DNA of 64,000 nucleotides from JACVRN01 sp963715565 (GTDB lineage: Bacteria > Acidobacteriota > Blastocatellia > Pyrinomonadales > Pyrinomonadaceae): the NCBI GenBank assembly GCA_963715565.1, contig OY970256.1, positions 4,774,001 through 4,838,000 on the forward strand. The letters run 5' to 3'. A program made the position numbers and the translations under genes. Numbering within the stretch: position 1 is the first letter of the stretch; the number at the start of each line of letters is the position of its first letter. The notes under the pieces were generated by a model. That model was not told where the DNA came from, did no database searches, and worked only from the letters and a program-made list of their open reading frames with translations. Positions 37,199 to 49,100 of the stretch are shown here, one piece after another.

Positions 37199-37745
37199 CA
37201 TTGTGTGAAGGCTCGGAGGCGTGTGCGCCGCCCGGTGGGCGCTCCATAAAAAGATAAGCGCGGTCGTCTTCGATGAGCCGGAAGCCAAGGCGCTCGTAGA
37301 AGCGGCGCGCCTCCGTGTTGAGCTTGTATATCCAGTGGCGCAGAGGCTTGCCGACTTTTTCCGATTCCGCGATGAGAGTATGTAGCAGGTGTGTGCCGAT
37401 GCGGCGGTTCTGGTAAGCGGGCAGGATGGCGATGTCCAGAAGGCGTATCTGGTCTTCGACGCGTGCGACCCAGAGCCGCCCGGCTGGCCGCCCGGCGAAA
37501 AGAATGATGTCGTAATCCGCTTGGGGGAAACGATGTTCGTAATCCTGCCGCTGCATATCCAGTTGCCAGCGCAGGAAAATTCTTTTCTGCTCCTCGTTCC
37601 AGTCCGTCTGTTTAAGCTCCTCTTCGCGTGTGCTGGCGTAGATGTCAAGCAGCAGTTCTTCGTCTTCGGGCGTGACGGGACGGAGCCGCACCAGTGTTGC
37701 GGCATCGGCCAAATCTCCGGAGATTTTTTTCTTATTTTTTTTCAT
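37179..37745 (-). CDS. GNAT-family acetyltransferase
   Basis: 188 residues with one GNAT domain. The acetyl-CoA loop lies in LPAYQNRRIGTHLLHTL, and the C-terminal NTEARRFYERLGFRLIEDD is the classic GNAT strand-helix end. The N-terminus is very basic (KKNKKKIS). It lies between the DUF6916 gene and three tail-collar genes, and converges on DUF6916 with a 20-bp overlap. It may modify a surface protein of this locus, but that is guesswork. Confidence 0.83.
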   Translation of the reverse strand: MKKNKKKISGDLADAATLVRLRPVTPEDEELLLDIYASTREEELKQTDWNEEQKRIFLRWQLDMQRQDYEHRFPQADYDIILFAGRPAGRLWVARVEDQIRLLDIAILPAYQNRRIGTHLLHTLIAESEKVGKPLRHWIYKLNTEARRFYERLGFRLIEDDRAYLFMERPPGGAHASEPSHNVSEADG

Positions 37746-38112
37746 AACTAATGTATGAAGGGTGCGTTAAACGGCTTCTAAGTCCGAGGCGCTCGGTGGC
37801 CGTGCGACTATGACACAACCGCCCGGCGTCTGGCAAAAAAGAGTTTACGTCCGGCGGTGTGCGGAAATAAATTTCTCGACTTGTGAGGATGAAACATGTA
37901 TATTACGCGCGCTGTAGCTTTCATTCTGGGACACAATCCAAGGAAAAACAAGGCCCATTAGATTCCATCAGGGACGTAGCACCTTCGCTCCATCTTTCAA
38001 CTAATACCTCGTACAAAAACCAACTCTGGCAAGGTTTACCCCGACTTCGTTCCTTTAGCCAAACCTGTCGAGAGCAGGTGATTTTCGTCAATACCCTACA
38101 GAGGAGATTCAC
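37746..38112 (+). promoter_or_regulatory. Leader region of the tail-collar genes with alternative hairpins
   Basis: No gene is visible. In 38031-38085 AGGTTT pairs with AAACCT and, alternatively, ACCTG pairs with CAGGT, sharing the same ACCT bases, so two folds exclude each other. AGAGGAG precedes the first gene. On the minus strand 37767-37785 reads TTAGAAGCCGTTTAA, a partial match to the terminal repeat of the 4045-4254 element. Confidence 0.35.
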
Positions 38113-38619
38113 ATGGCCGAACCATTTCTCTCCGAAATCAGAATTATGAGTTTTGGATATGCGCCCAGAGGCTGGGCTCTTGCCAACGGGCAGCTTCTGC
38201 CCATTAACCAAAATCAACCGCTCTTCTCGCTGCTCGGCACGACCTTCGGCGGCGACGGGCGCGTCAATTTCGCTTTGCCTGACCTGCGCGGGCGCACCCC
38301 CATCCACGTCGGCAGCGGTCACACGCTCGGCGAAAGAGGCGGCGAGCAGGCCCATACGCTCTCCATCGCCGAACTGCCCGAGCACGCACACGTTGCCAAC
38401 GCCGCGAACATCCCGGCGACGACGAGCAATCCCACTTCAAGCGTCATGCTGGCACAGTCGGTCCAGTCGAATCTCTATTCGGCTCCGACCAACCTCCAGG
38501 CGATGTCCCCGGACGAGATCGGAAACGTCGGCGGCTCGCAGGCGCACTTGAACATGCAGCCGTTCCTGACCTTGAGCTTCTGCATCGCCCTTCAGGGAAT
38601 CTTCCCGTCGCCTAATTAA
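38113..38619 (+). CDS. Phage tail collar domain protein (microcystin-dependent-protein-like), copy 1
   Basis: 168 residues. It starts with EPFLSEIRIMSFGYAPRGWA, then CNG-like LANGQLLPI, LFSLLGTTFGGDGRVNFALP and DLRGRTPIHVG, which is the tail-collar signature. It ends QPFLTLSFCIALQGIFP. Bacterial copies of this fold, first named for microcystin-dependent MdpB, occur in tandem sets and are thought to form trimeric fibre-like surface structures. There is no signal peptide. A 12-nt gap separates it from copy 2, so this is one operon. Confidence 0.87.
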   Translation: MAEPFLSEIRIMSFGYAPRGWALANGQLLPINQNQPLFSLLGTTFGGDGRVNFALPDLRGRTPIHVGSGHTLGERGGEQAHTLSIAELPEHAHVANAANIPATTSNPTSSVMLAQSVQSNLYSAPTNLQAMSPDEIGNVGGSQAHLNMQPFLTLSFCIALQGIFPSPN

Positions 38620-38631
38620 AGGAGATAGTCA

Positions 38632-39141
38632 ATGGCACAACCATATGTCGGTGAAATAAGAATGTTCGCGGGCAATTTCGCCCCGGCGGGGTGGATGTTC
38701 TGTGAAGGACAGTTGCTCCCGATTTCCGAGAACGAGACGCTGTTCAACTTAATCGGGACGACCTACGGCGGCGACGGACAGTCAACCTTTGCGCTGCCTG
38801 ACCTGCGCGGGCGTATCCCCATCCATCAGGGCAACGGCTTCATCCTCGCCGAGACGGGCGGGGTCGAAGAAGTTACGCTGACGGTCAATCAGATGCCCAT
38901 ACACAGCCACCCCTTTCTGTGTTCGTCCAACATAGCCACGGGCACCAGTCCGACGAACACGGTGCTGGCAGCGCCAGCCGATGTCAACACCTTCCCCTAC
39001 GGTACGGACGCGCCCAAGACTGCGCTGCAAGCGACGGCTGTCGGGCCGGTCGGAGGCAGCCAGCCGCACACGAATTTCCAGCCGTACCTGTGCATCAATT
39101 TTATCATCTCGCTCTTCGGGATTTACCCGCCGCCAAGCTAA
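38632..39141 (+). CDS. Phage tail collar domain protein, copy 2
   Basis: 169 residues, a paralogue of the preceding gene. It has GEIRMFAGNFAPAGWMFCEG, LFNLIGTTYGGDGQSTFALP, DLRGRIPIHQG and an end FQPYLCINFIISLFGIYP. The central variable part (residues 85-140) differs between the three copies, as in fibres whose tip is specialised. An AAAGGAGAT ribosome site and the 12-nt spacing from copy 1 support co-expression. Confidence 0.87.
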   Translation: MAQPYVGEIRMFAGNFAPAGWMFCEGQLLPISENETLFNLIGTTYGGDGQSTFALPDLRGRIPIHQGNGFILAETGGVEEVTLTVNQMPIHSHPFLCSSNIATGTSPTNTVLAAPADVNTFPYGTDAPKTALQATAVGPVGGSQPHTNFQPYLCINFIISLFGIYPPPS

Positions 39142-39151
39142 GGAGATAACT

Positions 39152-39673
39152 ATGGCAGACCCATTTGTTGCTGAAATCCGAATCTTTCCCTTTAACTTTG
39201 CCCCGAAGGGCTGGGCGTGGTGCAACGGGCAGTTGTTGCCGCTCTCGCAGAATACGGCCCTCTTCTCGCTGCTCGGCACGACCTACGGCGGCGACGGTAA
39301 GTCAACCTTCGCCCTGCCGGATTTAGAGGGACGCGCTCCCATGCATCCGGGCCAGGGGCCGGGGCTTTCGCTGCACGACCTTGGAGAGACAGGCGGGTCG
39401 GAAACCGTGACGCTGCTGGAATCGGAGATTCCGGCCCACGCGCATGCCGAGATGGCCTCGCAGCAGGAAGCAGGCGTGCGCGAGCCTGTGGGCCAGAATC
39501 CTGCGGCGGGCACGGGCGGCATTGTCGCCTTCGCGGCTGCGGGCGCTATGACGCAGCTCGCTCCCGTCGCCATCGCTCCCGCCGGAGGCGACCAGCCGCA
39601 TAACAACTTGCAGCCCTACTTGACCTTCTATTTCAACATCGCGTTGCAGGGAGTCTTCCCGCCGCGCGGTTAG
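39152..39673 (+). CDS. Phage tail collar domain protein, copy 3
   Basis: 173 residues from the ATG at 39152, which has AAGGAGAT and lies 10 nt after copy 2. Starts DPFVAEIRIFPFNFAPKGWA, then LFSLLGTTYGGDGKSTFALP, DLEGRAPMHPG and an end LQPYLTFYFNIALQGVFP. The variable insert here is alanine- and glycine-rich (GTGGIVAFAAAGAM). The longer frame upstream of 39152 only overlaps copy 2. It is the last gene of the collar operon before a terminator. Confidence 0.87.
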   Translation: MADPFVAEIRIFPFNFAPKGWAWCNGQLLPLSQNTALFSLLGTTYGGDGKSTFALPDLEGRAPMHPGQGPGLSLHDLGETGGSETVTLLESEIPAHAHAEMASQQEAGVREPVGQNPAAGTGGIVAFAAAGAMTQLAPVAIAPAGGDQPHNNLQPYLTFYFNIALQGVFPPRG

Positions 39674-39735
39674 AAACGGAATGACCAGAGGTCAGGCGGG
39701 CCGAACCCGTCAGGGCTTTGACTCAGGATGAGAAG

Positions 39736-39780
39736 GAAGGGCGAATCCGGCTTTATGAGCGCCGGTCGCCCTTCTTTTTC
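39736..39780 (+). terminator. Rho-independent terminator of the tail-collar operon
   Basis: GAAGGGCGAATCCGGC pairs with GCCGGTCGCCCTTC and is followed by TTTTT. The position, 60 bp after copy 3, fits. Confidence 0.85.
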
Positions 39781-40173
39781 CATTCCCCCCCGTATTTATT
39801 CGGAGGAAAGCCCGTGAGCGCTGGTCCTTTTTGAAAGAAAAATGTGGGGAGGGCTTGTTGTATGTCTTCAGCCTATGGTACTTTAGGTAAGTCTCTCAAG
39901 GAGAGCGCCGCAACGCTTAGCTCTCTAATCCTGCCAAAGAACTTGGAAGAAGATTGAGCGATAGCTTTCGTTGATAAACTAATAGGCTATTTACAGCAAA
40001 TATGCCTCGCAACCAATTTAATTCATCGCCACGACCGCCTCTTGATTAAGTCATTCAATTAAATTACCAGCTCTGATTCCGACAACAGACTGAACGCGAC
40101 TTAATAGACCTACATCCCTTGCAACCGCGCTGCATCCTCTGGGCGTGGAGTGACATAATTCGAAGGAGAGATC
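39781..40173 (+). promoter_or_regulatory. Long leader of the giant surface-protein gene
   Basis: No gene is visible. At 39894-39930 CTCTC-AAG-GAGAG forms one hairpin, while GAGAGC ... GCTCTC forms a competing one using the same bases. The two folds are mutually exclusive, as in a riboswitch or attenuator. An AAGGAGAG ribosome site precedes the start. Confidence 0.4.
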
Positions 40174-43100
40174 ATGAGTAGATCCATCCCCCGTCCCCTG
40201 CCTAGCAATACGAGAGTCTTCACCAACTGCTTACTCTCTTTCATTATGTTGATAACTCCGTTCGCACAGGTTGCGGCGGCGACACTGAACAAGACGGCTG
40301 CTGCTTCAGCCGCCGAGACAAAGGCGAGCGGCCCGAAAGTTCCCTCCGAAGCGGAAGTCGGCCAGCGCTTGTTCGGCGCGAATGCTCCGGTCACCCTGCC
40401 TGCTCCACAGGCGAACCTGATTACAGCCACCAAAACGGACACCTACGCCGCCGACCCGAACCCGGCGACGCCCGGCGACACCATCAGCTACACCGTACAG
40501 GTCAATAACGGCGGCGCGTTCGACGCCACGGGCGTCACTTTTACAGACACCATTGACCCTAATACGACGCTTGTTCCCGGCTCATTGAAAGTCTCGCCCC
40601 TGGCTTTCGCGGACACCTACAACACGGCGCAGGGCGCTGCCTTAAACATCGTCGCGCCGGGTGTGCTCGCCAACGACACGGGCACGCCTTCGCCGACGGC
40701 GGTTCCGATTGTCGCCGGACCAACGACGGGCGGCGGCACGGTGACGCTCAACGCGGACGGCAGTTTCAACTACACGCCCGCGCCCGCTTTCACCGGATCG
40801 GACACGTTTACTTACACGGTGACCAACGGGCAAGCGCCGAACGATACGGCGACGGTCACGATTCAAGTAGACGCCCCTCCCTCAGTAACCGCCACCACCC
40901 CTACCAACGGCGCAGTCAATCAAATAACCACCGCCAACATCACAGTCACCTTTAGCGAAGCGGTCAACGCTGCGGCCAACTCGTTCAGCATCAGTTGTAC
41001 TGTGAGCGGCGCGCACACCTTTGCGCTCTCGGGCGGACCGACGACGTGGACGCTGAACCCGGACACGGATTTCACACAGGGCGAGACCTGCACGGTGACG
41101 GTCGTCGCCGCGAACGTGACAGACACGGACACCAACGACCCGCCCGATAACATGACGGCGGATTTTGTCTTCAGCTTCTCGATAGACGCTGCGCCGAGTG
41201 TGACCGCGACGACGCCCACCAACGGCGCGACCAATCAGGCAACGACCGCCAACGTAGATGTCACTTTTAGCGAATCCGTGAACGCGCCTGCCGCGGCGTT
41301 CACCATCAGTTGTACTGTGAGCGGCGCGCACGCCTTTGCGCTCTCGGGCGGCCCGACGACGTTCACGCTAAACCCGACCGTTGACTTCACGCAGGGCGAG
41401 ACTTGCACGGTGACGGTCGTTGCCGCGAACGTGACAGACACGGACGCCAATGACCCGCCCAATAACATGCTGGCGAATTTCGTCTTCAGTTTCTCGATAG
41501 ACGCTGCTCCGACCGTGACCGCCACTACGCCCACCAACGGCGCGACCAATCAGACGACGACCGCCAACGTAGACATCACCTTTAGCGAGCCCGTCAACAC
41601 TAATGCGAGCTCATTCACCATCAGTTGCACCGTGAGCGGGGCACACACCTTTGTTAGTTCGGGCGGCCCGACGACCTGGACGCTTAACCCGACAGTGGAC
41701 TTCACGCAGGGCGAGACCTGCACGGTGACAGTCGTCGCCGCGCAGGTGACAGACGTGGACGCGAATGACCCGCCCGATAACATGCTGGCGAATTTTGTCT
41801 TCAGCTTCTCGATAGATGCTGCGCCGACCGTCACCGCCACCACGCCTACGAACGGCGCGACGCAGGTGGCTAACAATACCAACGTCTCGGTCACCTTCAG
41901 CGAAGGCGTCAACTTCACGGCCAGTTCGTTTACCATCTCCTGTGCGACGAGCGGCGCGCACACGGCGGCGGTCTCGGGCGGCCCGACCGTTTGGACGCTT
42001 AACCCTGACACCGACTTTACCAACGGTGAGCTTTGTACAGTCACCATCCTCGCCGCGCAGGTGACAGACGCGGACGGCAACGACCCGCCGGACAACATGG
42101 GGGCGAATTTTGTCTTCACCTTTACGATTGACGTTCCGCCTTCGGTAACGACGACTGTTCCGACCAACGGCGCGACCGGCGTCGCACCGACTACCAACAT
42201 CACCGTCAACTTCTCTGAGCCGGTCAACGCCACTACCAGCTCCTTTACTATCGAATGTCCGGGAGGCGGGGGCGCGGAGCCGTACACGTTGAGCGCCAGC
42301 CCGAGCAACACTTTCACGCTCAACCCGAATCCAGACCTGCCCGAAGGCACCATCTGCACGGTGACGGTCATCGCCAACCAGATTACAGACCAGGACACGG
42401 GCGACCCGCCGGACAACATGACGGCGAATCACGTCTTCACCTTCAGCATTCCGCCCCGCGCCGTGGACGATGCGCGCAACGCGACGGGTAACATCCAGAT
42501 CGTCACCACGGGCCGCTCAAACTTCAGCGTGCTCAGCAACGACGTCTTCCCGGTCGCAGACCCCGTCTTAATCACGACCTTCGACGCGACCAGCGTTCGC
42601 GGCGGCAACGTCACGATGGTCAGCAACACCGGCACGTTCAGCTACAATCCGCCCGCAGGCTACGAGGGCACGGATACCTTTAACTACACCATCACGAACG
42701 CCGCCGGCTCGGATGTCGGCACGGTCACCATCACCATCGTGGGGATGATCTGGTTTATCAACACCGCTCCTCCGGCAGCCGCCTGCACAACCATCGGCAA
42801 CACGTGCGGCAGGCTCACCCACCCGCTGACCAGCTTGCCCGCCTTTGAGGCAGCCAACGGCGGCGTGACCATGAACGGCACGGACGTCAGAGACCCTGAA
42901 GCGGGTGACCACATCTTTATCTACACGGGCAGCAGCAACTACGTCGGCCCGCTCACGCTGGAGGCTAACCAGCGCGTCATCGGGCAGGGCGCAAACGGGA
43001 CGCTTCAAACGCTCTCCGGCATCACGCCCGCTACGGACAGCGATACGCTGCCGACGACGACCAACTCGGTGGCAGGTCGGCCCACGATTGGCACTAACGG

Positions 43101-46100
43101 CTTCACCCTCGCGGCGAACAACCGGCTCTACGGCCTTGCCTTCAGCAACACCAGCGGCGCGGCCATCACCGGCTCAAGCGTCGGCGCGCTTATCCTGGCC
43201 GACATAGGCATCAATAACCCCAGCTCAAACGGCGCGGGTATTAACCTGACGGGCGGCACGTCCGTTGAGTTGACGGGCGCGAACAACACCATCGTCACGC
43301 GCTCCGGCGTCGGCCTCAACATCTCGAACGTCACCATCAACACCAACAACGTGACGCTCAAGAGCATCTCTGTGGGTAACGCCACTGCCGACCCCGACCC
43401 CGCAAGCGGCATCATTCTCAGCAACACGGGCACGACCGCAGGCACGCACGGCTCGCTCATCATCGTGGGCGACGGCAACGTTGCGGTGGGCGGCAACAGC
43501 TCCGGCGGCACGATTCAGAACACCACGAGCCACGGCATCTCTCTGACCAATACGCGCGCTCCGTCCATTACCAACATCAACATTCAGAGCGCGACCGGCA
43601 GTTGTATTGACGGCACGGGTGTTGTGAACTTCACCCTCGTCAACAGCACGATCAACAACTGCGGCACGATAGGGGTTGGCGACACGTCCAACGTGGCCTT
43701 CAACGACCAGTCCGTAGGCACTGAGAATAACCTGAGCGGTGTCGTCAACATCTCCAACAACATACTGACCAACGCGGCCTTCCACGGTGTGGACGTCTAT
43801 AACCACGCGGGCACTATCAGCGACATAGACATCAACGGCAACACCATCACCAGCACGACCTCGACGGCGACCTCGAAAGGCTCCGGCATCCGTCTTGTAG
43901 CCTTTGGCTCGGCAGCCGGAGTTGCCAACGTCACCAAGGCCGACATCAACAACAACACCATCTCGAACTTCCCATCCGCCGGAGGCATCATCGCCTTTGG
44001 CGGCAACCCGAACACGGGTGGAGGTGCGCCCGCTGGCGTTTACGGAACACTGAACAGCGCCACGGACATCATCAACATCACCGGCAATACCATCAAAGGC
44101 CAGAACTCGGGCAACAAGATGGGAACCAACGCCATTCAGGCGTCGGTCGCCGGACGTGGTCAGGGCAACTACAACATCTCTAACAACGGCACGATAGCGA
44201 ACCCGATTACCAACGTCGCGGGCAACGTTATCTCCACCTCCGCGCTCGGCGTGGCGAACGTGTCGATGACCATCAACAACAACGTCATCGTCGCCAACCA
44301 CCAGACCGACTTCGGCGGCCCGTTCGGCATCAGTACCGGCGCGGGCCAGGTTACGGGCATCGGCGACACGGCGGCGTTGTTTGTCGTCATCACCAACAAT
44401 AACGTCAGCCAGACGGACAGCAGCGGCATCAGGGTCACCGCAGGCGAAGGACACGCCGCGGTGCATGCCGCCATCAAGAACAACACGATAGGTGCGCCCG
44501 TGGGCGCGGGTGTCGCTAACGGCATCCGTATAGACTCGGGCAGTACCGCCGCCAGCAGCATTGACAACCTGGTCTGCATTGAAATCTCCGGCAACACGAC
44601 CGCGGGTGAAAGCGGCCAGCCGGGCATCGGTCTTCGCAAACAGGGCACAGTTGCGAGCACGCACGATTTCGGCATCGAAGGTCTCGCGCCTTCGCCCGCC
44701 ACCGCCGCGCAGGCAGATACTTTTGTCACCGGCCAGAATCCGGGCAGCTCCGGCGGCGTTCTCATTATTTCCGGCGATAACTTTGTCTCCTGCGCAACGG
44801 CTCCGTTTGCGATGCTCATGCCGGATAAGAGTCGCACGGACGACCGCGCTCAGCTCGATAATCCCTTCGGGCAGGATGGCGCACAGTCCGAGTTGGCTCT
44901 CTCTATACTGCGCGGCGATGTCGCGTCCATCTTCGAGAGCCTGAACAACGCTACGCCGTCCGTGCTCACAACTGATAGCAGGCAGACGGCGCAGCTTGAG
45001 GCGGGCGCATTCGTCGCTGACGACGAGAGCCGTGGCTTTACCAGAGCTGCGCTCGATATGTCGAGCGCGACCACCGACGGCGGTGTGACCACCGTGGTCG
45101 AGCGCGCGGGCCTCTCCGGTATAGAAGTTGTACGCGCTGGCTACAGCGTGCCCGATTACGAAGAGGGCGCATTGATTGCTCGCGCCAATCTCAACGAGCA
45201 AAGACCCGCTCGCTTGACGCGCGCGTCCTTCTCGTCCAACGACCGCGTGCTCGGTGAAAGCCGTCAGGAACTGGCTCATGCGCGCAAGGCTCGCAAGGCG
45301 ACGGGCATATTAACGGGCGCGTCTGCCTCTGCAACCGGAAGCATGATGAGCCCGCCGATGCCTTCGGGCGAGACCGTCAACGCCACCATCGGCACACTGC
45401 CTGCGGGCAAGGGCGTGACTATCACGTTCCAGGTCACGATTGACACTCCTTACAACGGCGGCGCAAATGTTTCCAATCAGGGAACGATTGCAGGCACGGT
45501 TCAGGCCGCTCCGTTCAACAAGGTCACGGATGACCCGGGCACGGGTGCGGCGAATGACGCCACACTGACGCCGGTCCAGGGGATGCCTGTGGCTAACGAC
45601 GACAACTACACCACGTTCAAGGATACGCCGCTCAGCATCGCGGCTCCGGGCGTGCTGGCTAACGATACCGGCAGCCCGACGGCCACGGCGATTGTCGCTG
45701 GTCCGACCACTGCGGGCGGCACTGTCACGCTCAACGCCGACGGTAGCTTCTCTTACACGCCCGCTGCGGGCTACACAGGGCCGGACAGCTTTACCTACAC
45801 GGCCACCAACGGCAGTGGCTCTGATACAGCGACCGTCAACATCACGGTCGCCGACACCTCTGCCATCTTTATCAACGAGGTCTTGTTCAACCCGCCGGGC
45901 ACGGATGCGCCCAACGAGTACATAGAAATTCGCGGCCCTGCTGGCTCGACTATCCCTGCGGGCACTTACTTTGTCGGCATAGAGGGCGACAGCGGCAGCA
46001 ACAACGGCGATGTTCAGGTACTTATCAATCTCTCGGGTCTGACCTTCGGTGCGAACGGCTTCCTCGTGCTCTTGCAGAACGGCAACACCTACACGACTGC

Positions 46101-49100
46101 TGCGGGTGCGACCGTCGTCACGAGCACGACGACCGGCTTCGGCGGTCTGCCCGGCGGCATCTGGCAATCCGACGCCGGAGCAACCGACATAGAGAACGCC
46201 TCGACCACCTTCATGCTGGTCCAGACGGGCGTGGCTCCGACTCTGACCAACGACATTGATTCGAATGACGACGGCACACCCGACGGCAGTGTCTATGCTG
46301 GTTGGGCTGTGGTTGATTCCGTGGGCGTTTTGGATGGCTCGGCTACTACCGACCGTACCTACGGCGACATTAGCTTCTCCAACAACACGGGCACACCCGG
46401 CTCCGCTACGGGCACAACCATTCTGGTCACCTTCATCGGCGGCTATGTCGGGCGCATAGGCGACTCGACGGGCTCTACGGCTGCCGACTGGGTTGCGAGC
46501 GCTATGACCGCAGGGACGTCAGGGACGGTCCCGAACTTCACGCTCACAACTACCAGCACGCAGACCGAACCCACGAGCTTTGCAGGCAAGGCTCTGAACC
46601 ACATCGGCGCAAGCAACTTTACTAACGTCGCGCCGGTCAACACAGTGCCCGGCGCGCAGGCCGCGCAGGAAGATGTTCCGCTCGTCTTCACGGGCGCAAC
46701 GCAAATTTCCATCTCGGACGTGGACGCTGGCGGGGCCACCGTGCAGGTCTCGCTCACAGCCGTCAACGGCACAATCAGCTTGGGCGGCACAGCCGGGCTC
46801 GACTTCGCCTGCGGCGGTTGCTCGGGCGACGGCACCAACGATGCCTCTATGGTTTTCCAGGGCACGATTGCTGCCATCAACACGGCGCTCAACAACCTGA
46901 CGTTCACGCCGACTTCTAATTTCAGCTCGCCTCCGGACGCAAGCCTGACCATCCTGACAGATGACCTTGGCAACACGGGCGTAGGCGGCGCGAAGACCGA
47001 TTCGGACACCATCCTGATCACGGTCGGCGCAGTTAATGACCCGCCGAGCTTTGTCATCGCGGGCAATCCGCCTGCCGTGAATGAAGATGCAGGCCCGCAA
47101 ACTGTCAACGGCTTTGCGACCAGCATCTCTCAAGGGACTGGAGAGACGGGTCAGACCCTGACCTTCAACATCTCGGCAGCGGGCACGACCGGCAACATAG
47201 CTTTCTCAAGCGGTCCTGCGATTGACGCGACAACCGGCAACCTGACTTACACCACTTCGCCCGACACCAACGGTACGGCGACCTTCAACGTCACGTTGAG
47301 TGACAACGGCAGCAACGTTCCGCCCAACTCGAATACGAGCGGCACGCAGCAGTTCACCATCACGGTCAACGCCGTAGACGACGCGCCGACATTTACCAAG
47401 GGTGCAGACCCGAGCGTTGATGAAGATGCGGGGCCGCAGACCATCGCGGGCTTCGCCACCAACTTCCAGCCCGGCCCGGTCACCGCGACCGACGAAGCGG
47501 GCCAGACGCTGGTCAGCTACAACGTTTCCGTGACGGGCACGACAGGCAGCCTGTCCTTTACCAGCGCACCGGCAATCAATAATGCAGGCACGCTCACCTT
47601 CACGACCGCCGCCGATACTTTCGGCACGGCTACCGTGGACGTGACGGTGACAGACAGCGGCAGCAACGTCCCGCCCAACGTCAACACCAGCGCGGTGCAA
47701 ACGTTTACGATTACGGTCAATGAAGTGAACGACCCGCCGAGCTTTACTCTCGCGGGCAACCCTGCGGCGGTTAACGAGGACGCAGGAGCGCAAACCGTTG
47801 TGGGCTTCGCCTCCGCTATTTCTCAGGGAGTTGGAGAGACCGGCCAGACCTTGACCTTCAACGTCACGGCGGCAGGCACAACAGGCAACATAGCTTTCTC
47901 AAGCGCACCGGCCATCGACCCGACGACCGGCAATCTGACTTACACCGCTTCGGCGGACACCAACGGCACGGCGACCTTCAACGTCACGCTCTCGGATAAC
48001 GGCAGCAACGTCGCGCCCAACTCGAACACGAGCGGCACACAGCAGTTCACCATCACGGTCAACGCTGTCAACGACGCTCCGACCTTCCAGATACCGAGCA
48101 ATCCGCCTGCGGTCAACGAGGACGCAGGAGCGCAAGCGGTCGCGGGCTTTGCTACTAACTTCCAGCCCGGACCTCCCGCAGCGACAGACGAAGCGGGCCA
48201 GACGCTGGTCGGCTACACCGTCACGCAGACCGGCACGACCGGCAACCTCGCGTTCACTTCCGGCCCGTCAATAGACAACGCCGGACAGTTGACCTACACG
48301 CCGACAAACAACACCTCGGGCACGGCGACCTTCGATGTCGTCGCAACCGATAGCGGCTCGGGCGTTGCGCCCAACGTCAACCAGAGCGCGCCCATCTCGT
48401 TTACCATCACGGTCAACGGCCAGAACGACGCGCCTGTTTTGGACAACGCGGGCAACATGTCCTTGACCGCGATTAACGAAGACGTGCCCAACGCCAGCAA
48501 TCCCGGCACGCTCGTCGCCGACATCATCGCAAGCGCGGGCGGCGACCGCATCACTGATAATGACGCGGGTGCTCTTGAAGGCATCGCCGTCACCGCCGTT
48601 GACAACACCAACGGCACGTGGCAGTTCTCGATTGACAACGGCACGAACTGGACGCCGTTCGGCACACCGGACACGCTCAACTCGCGGCTCCTCGCGGCAG
48701 ACGCACTGACGCGCGTGCGCTTTATTCCCAACGCGAACTTTAACGGCACGGTTGACCCCGGCATTACGTTCCGCGCCTGGGATCAGACCAGCGGCACAAA
48801 CGGCGGGACTGCCGACACTACCGTCGTCGGCGGCACGACTGCCTTCTCGACCGCGACCGAGACGGCCTCGATTACCGTCAACGCGCAGAACGATAACCCG
48901 ACGACCATCGGCATCCCGCCCGTCGTCGTCAACGAAGATGCTCCGGACACGGTCATAGACCTGCGGCTCTTCTTCAACGACGTAGAGGACTTGCCTGCGG
49001 GTCTCGTCTACACCGTACAGGCGAACACGAATCCGGGGCTCTTTACTTCGACCGGAATCAACAACGCCAACGACAACCTGACGCTCGACTACGCACCGAA

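Noticed and set aside
39781..40173. c-di-GMP (GEMM) riboswitch before the giant gene
   Set aside because: I could not match the conserved GEMM core; only competing hairpins are visible.
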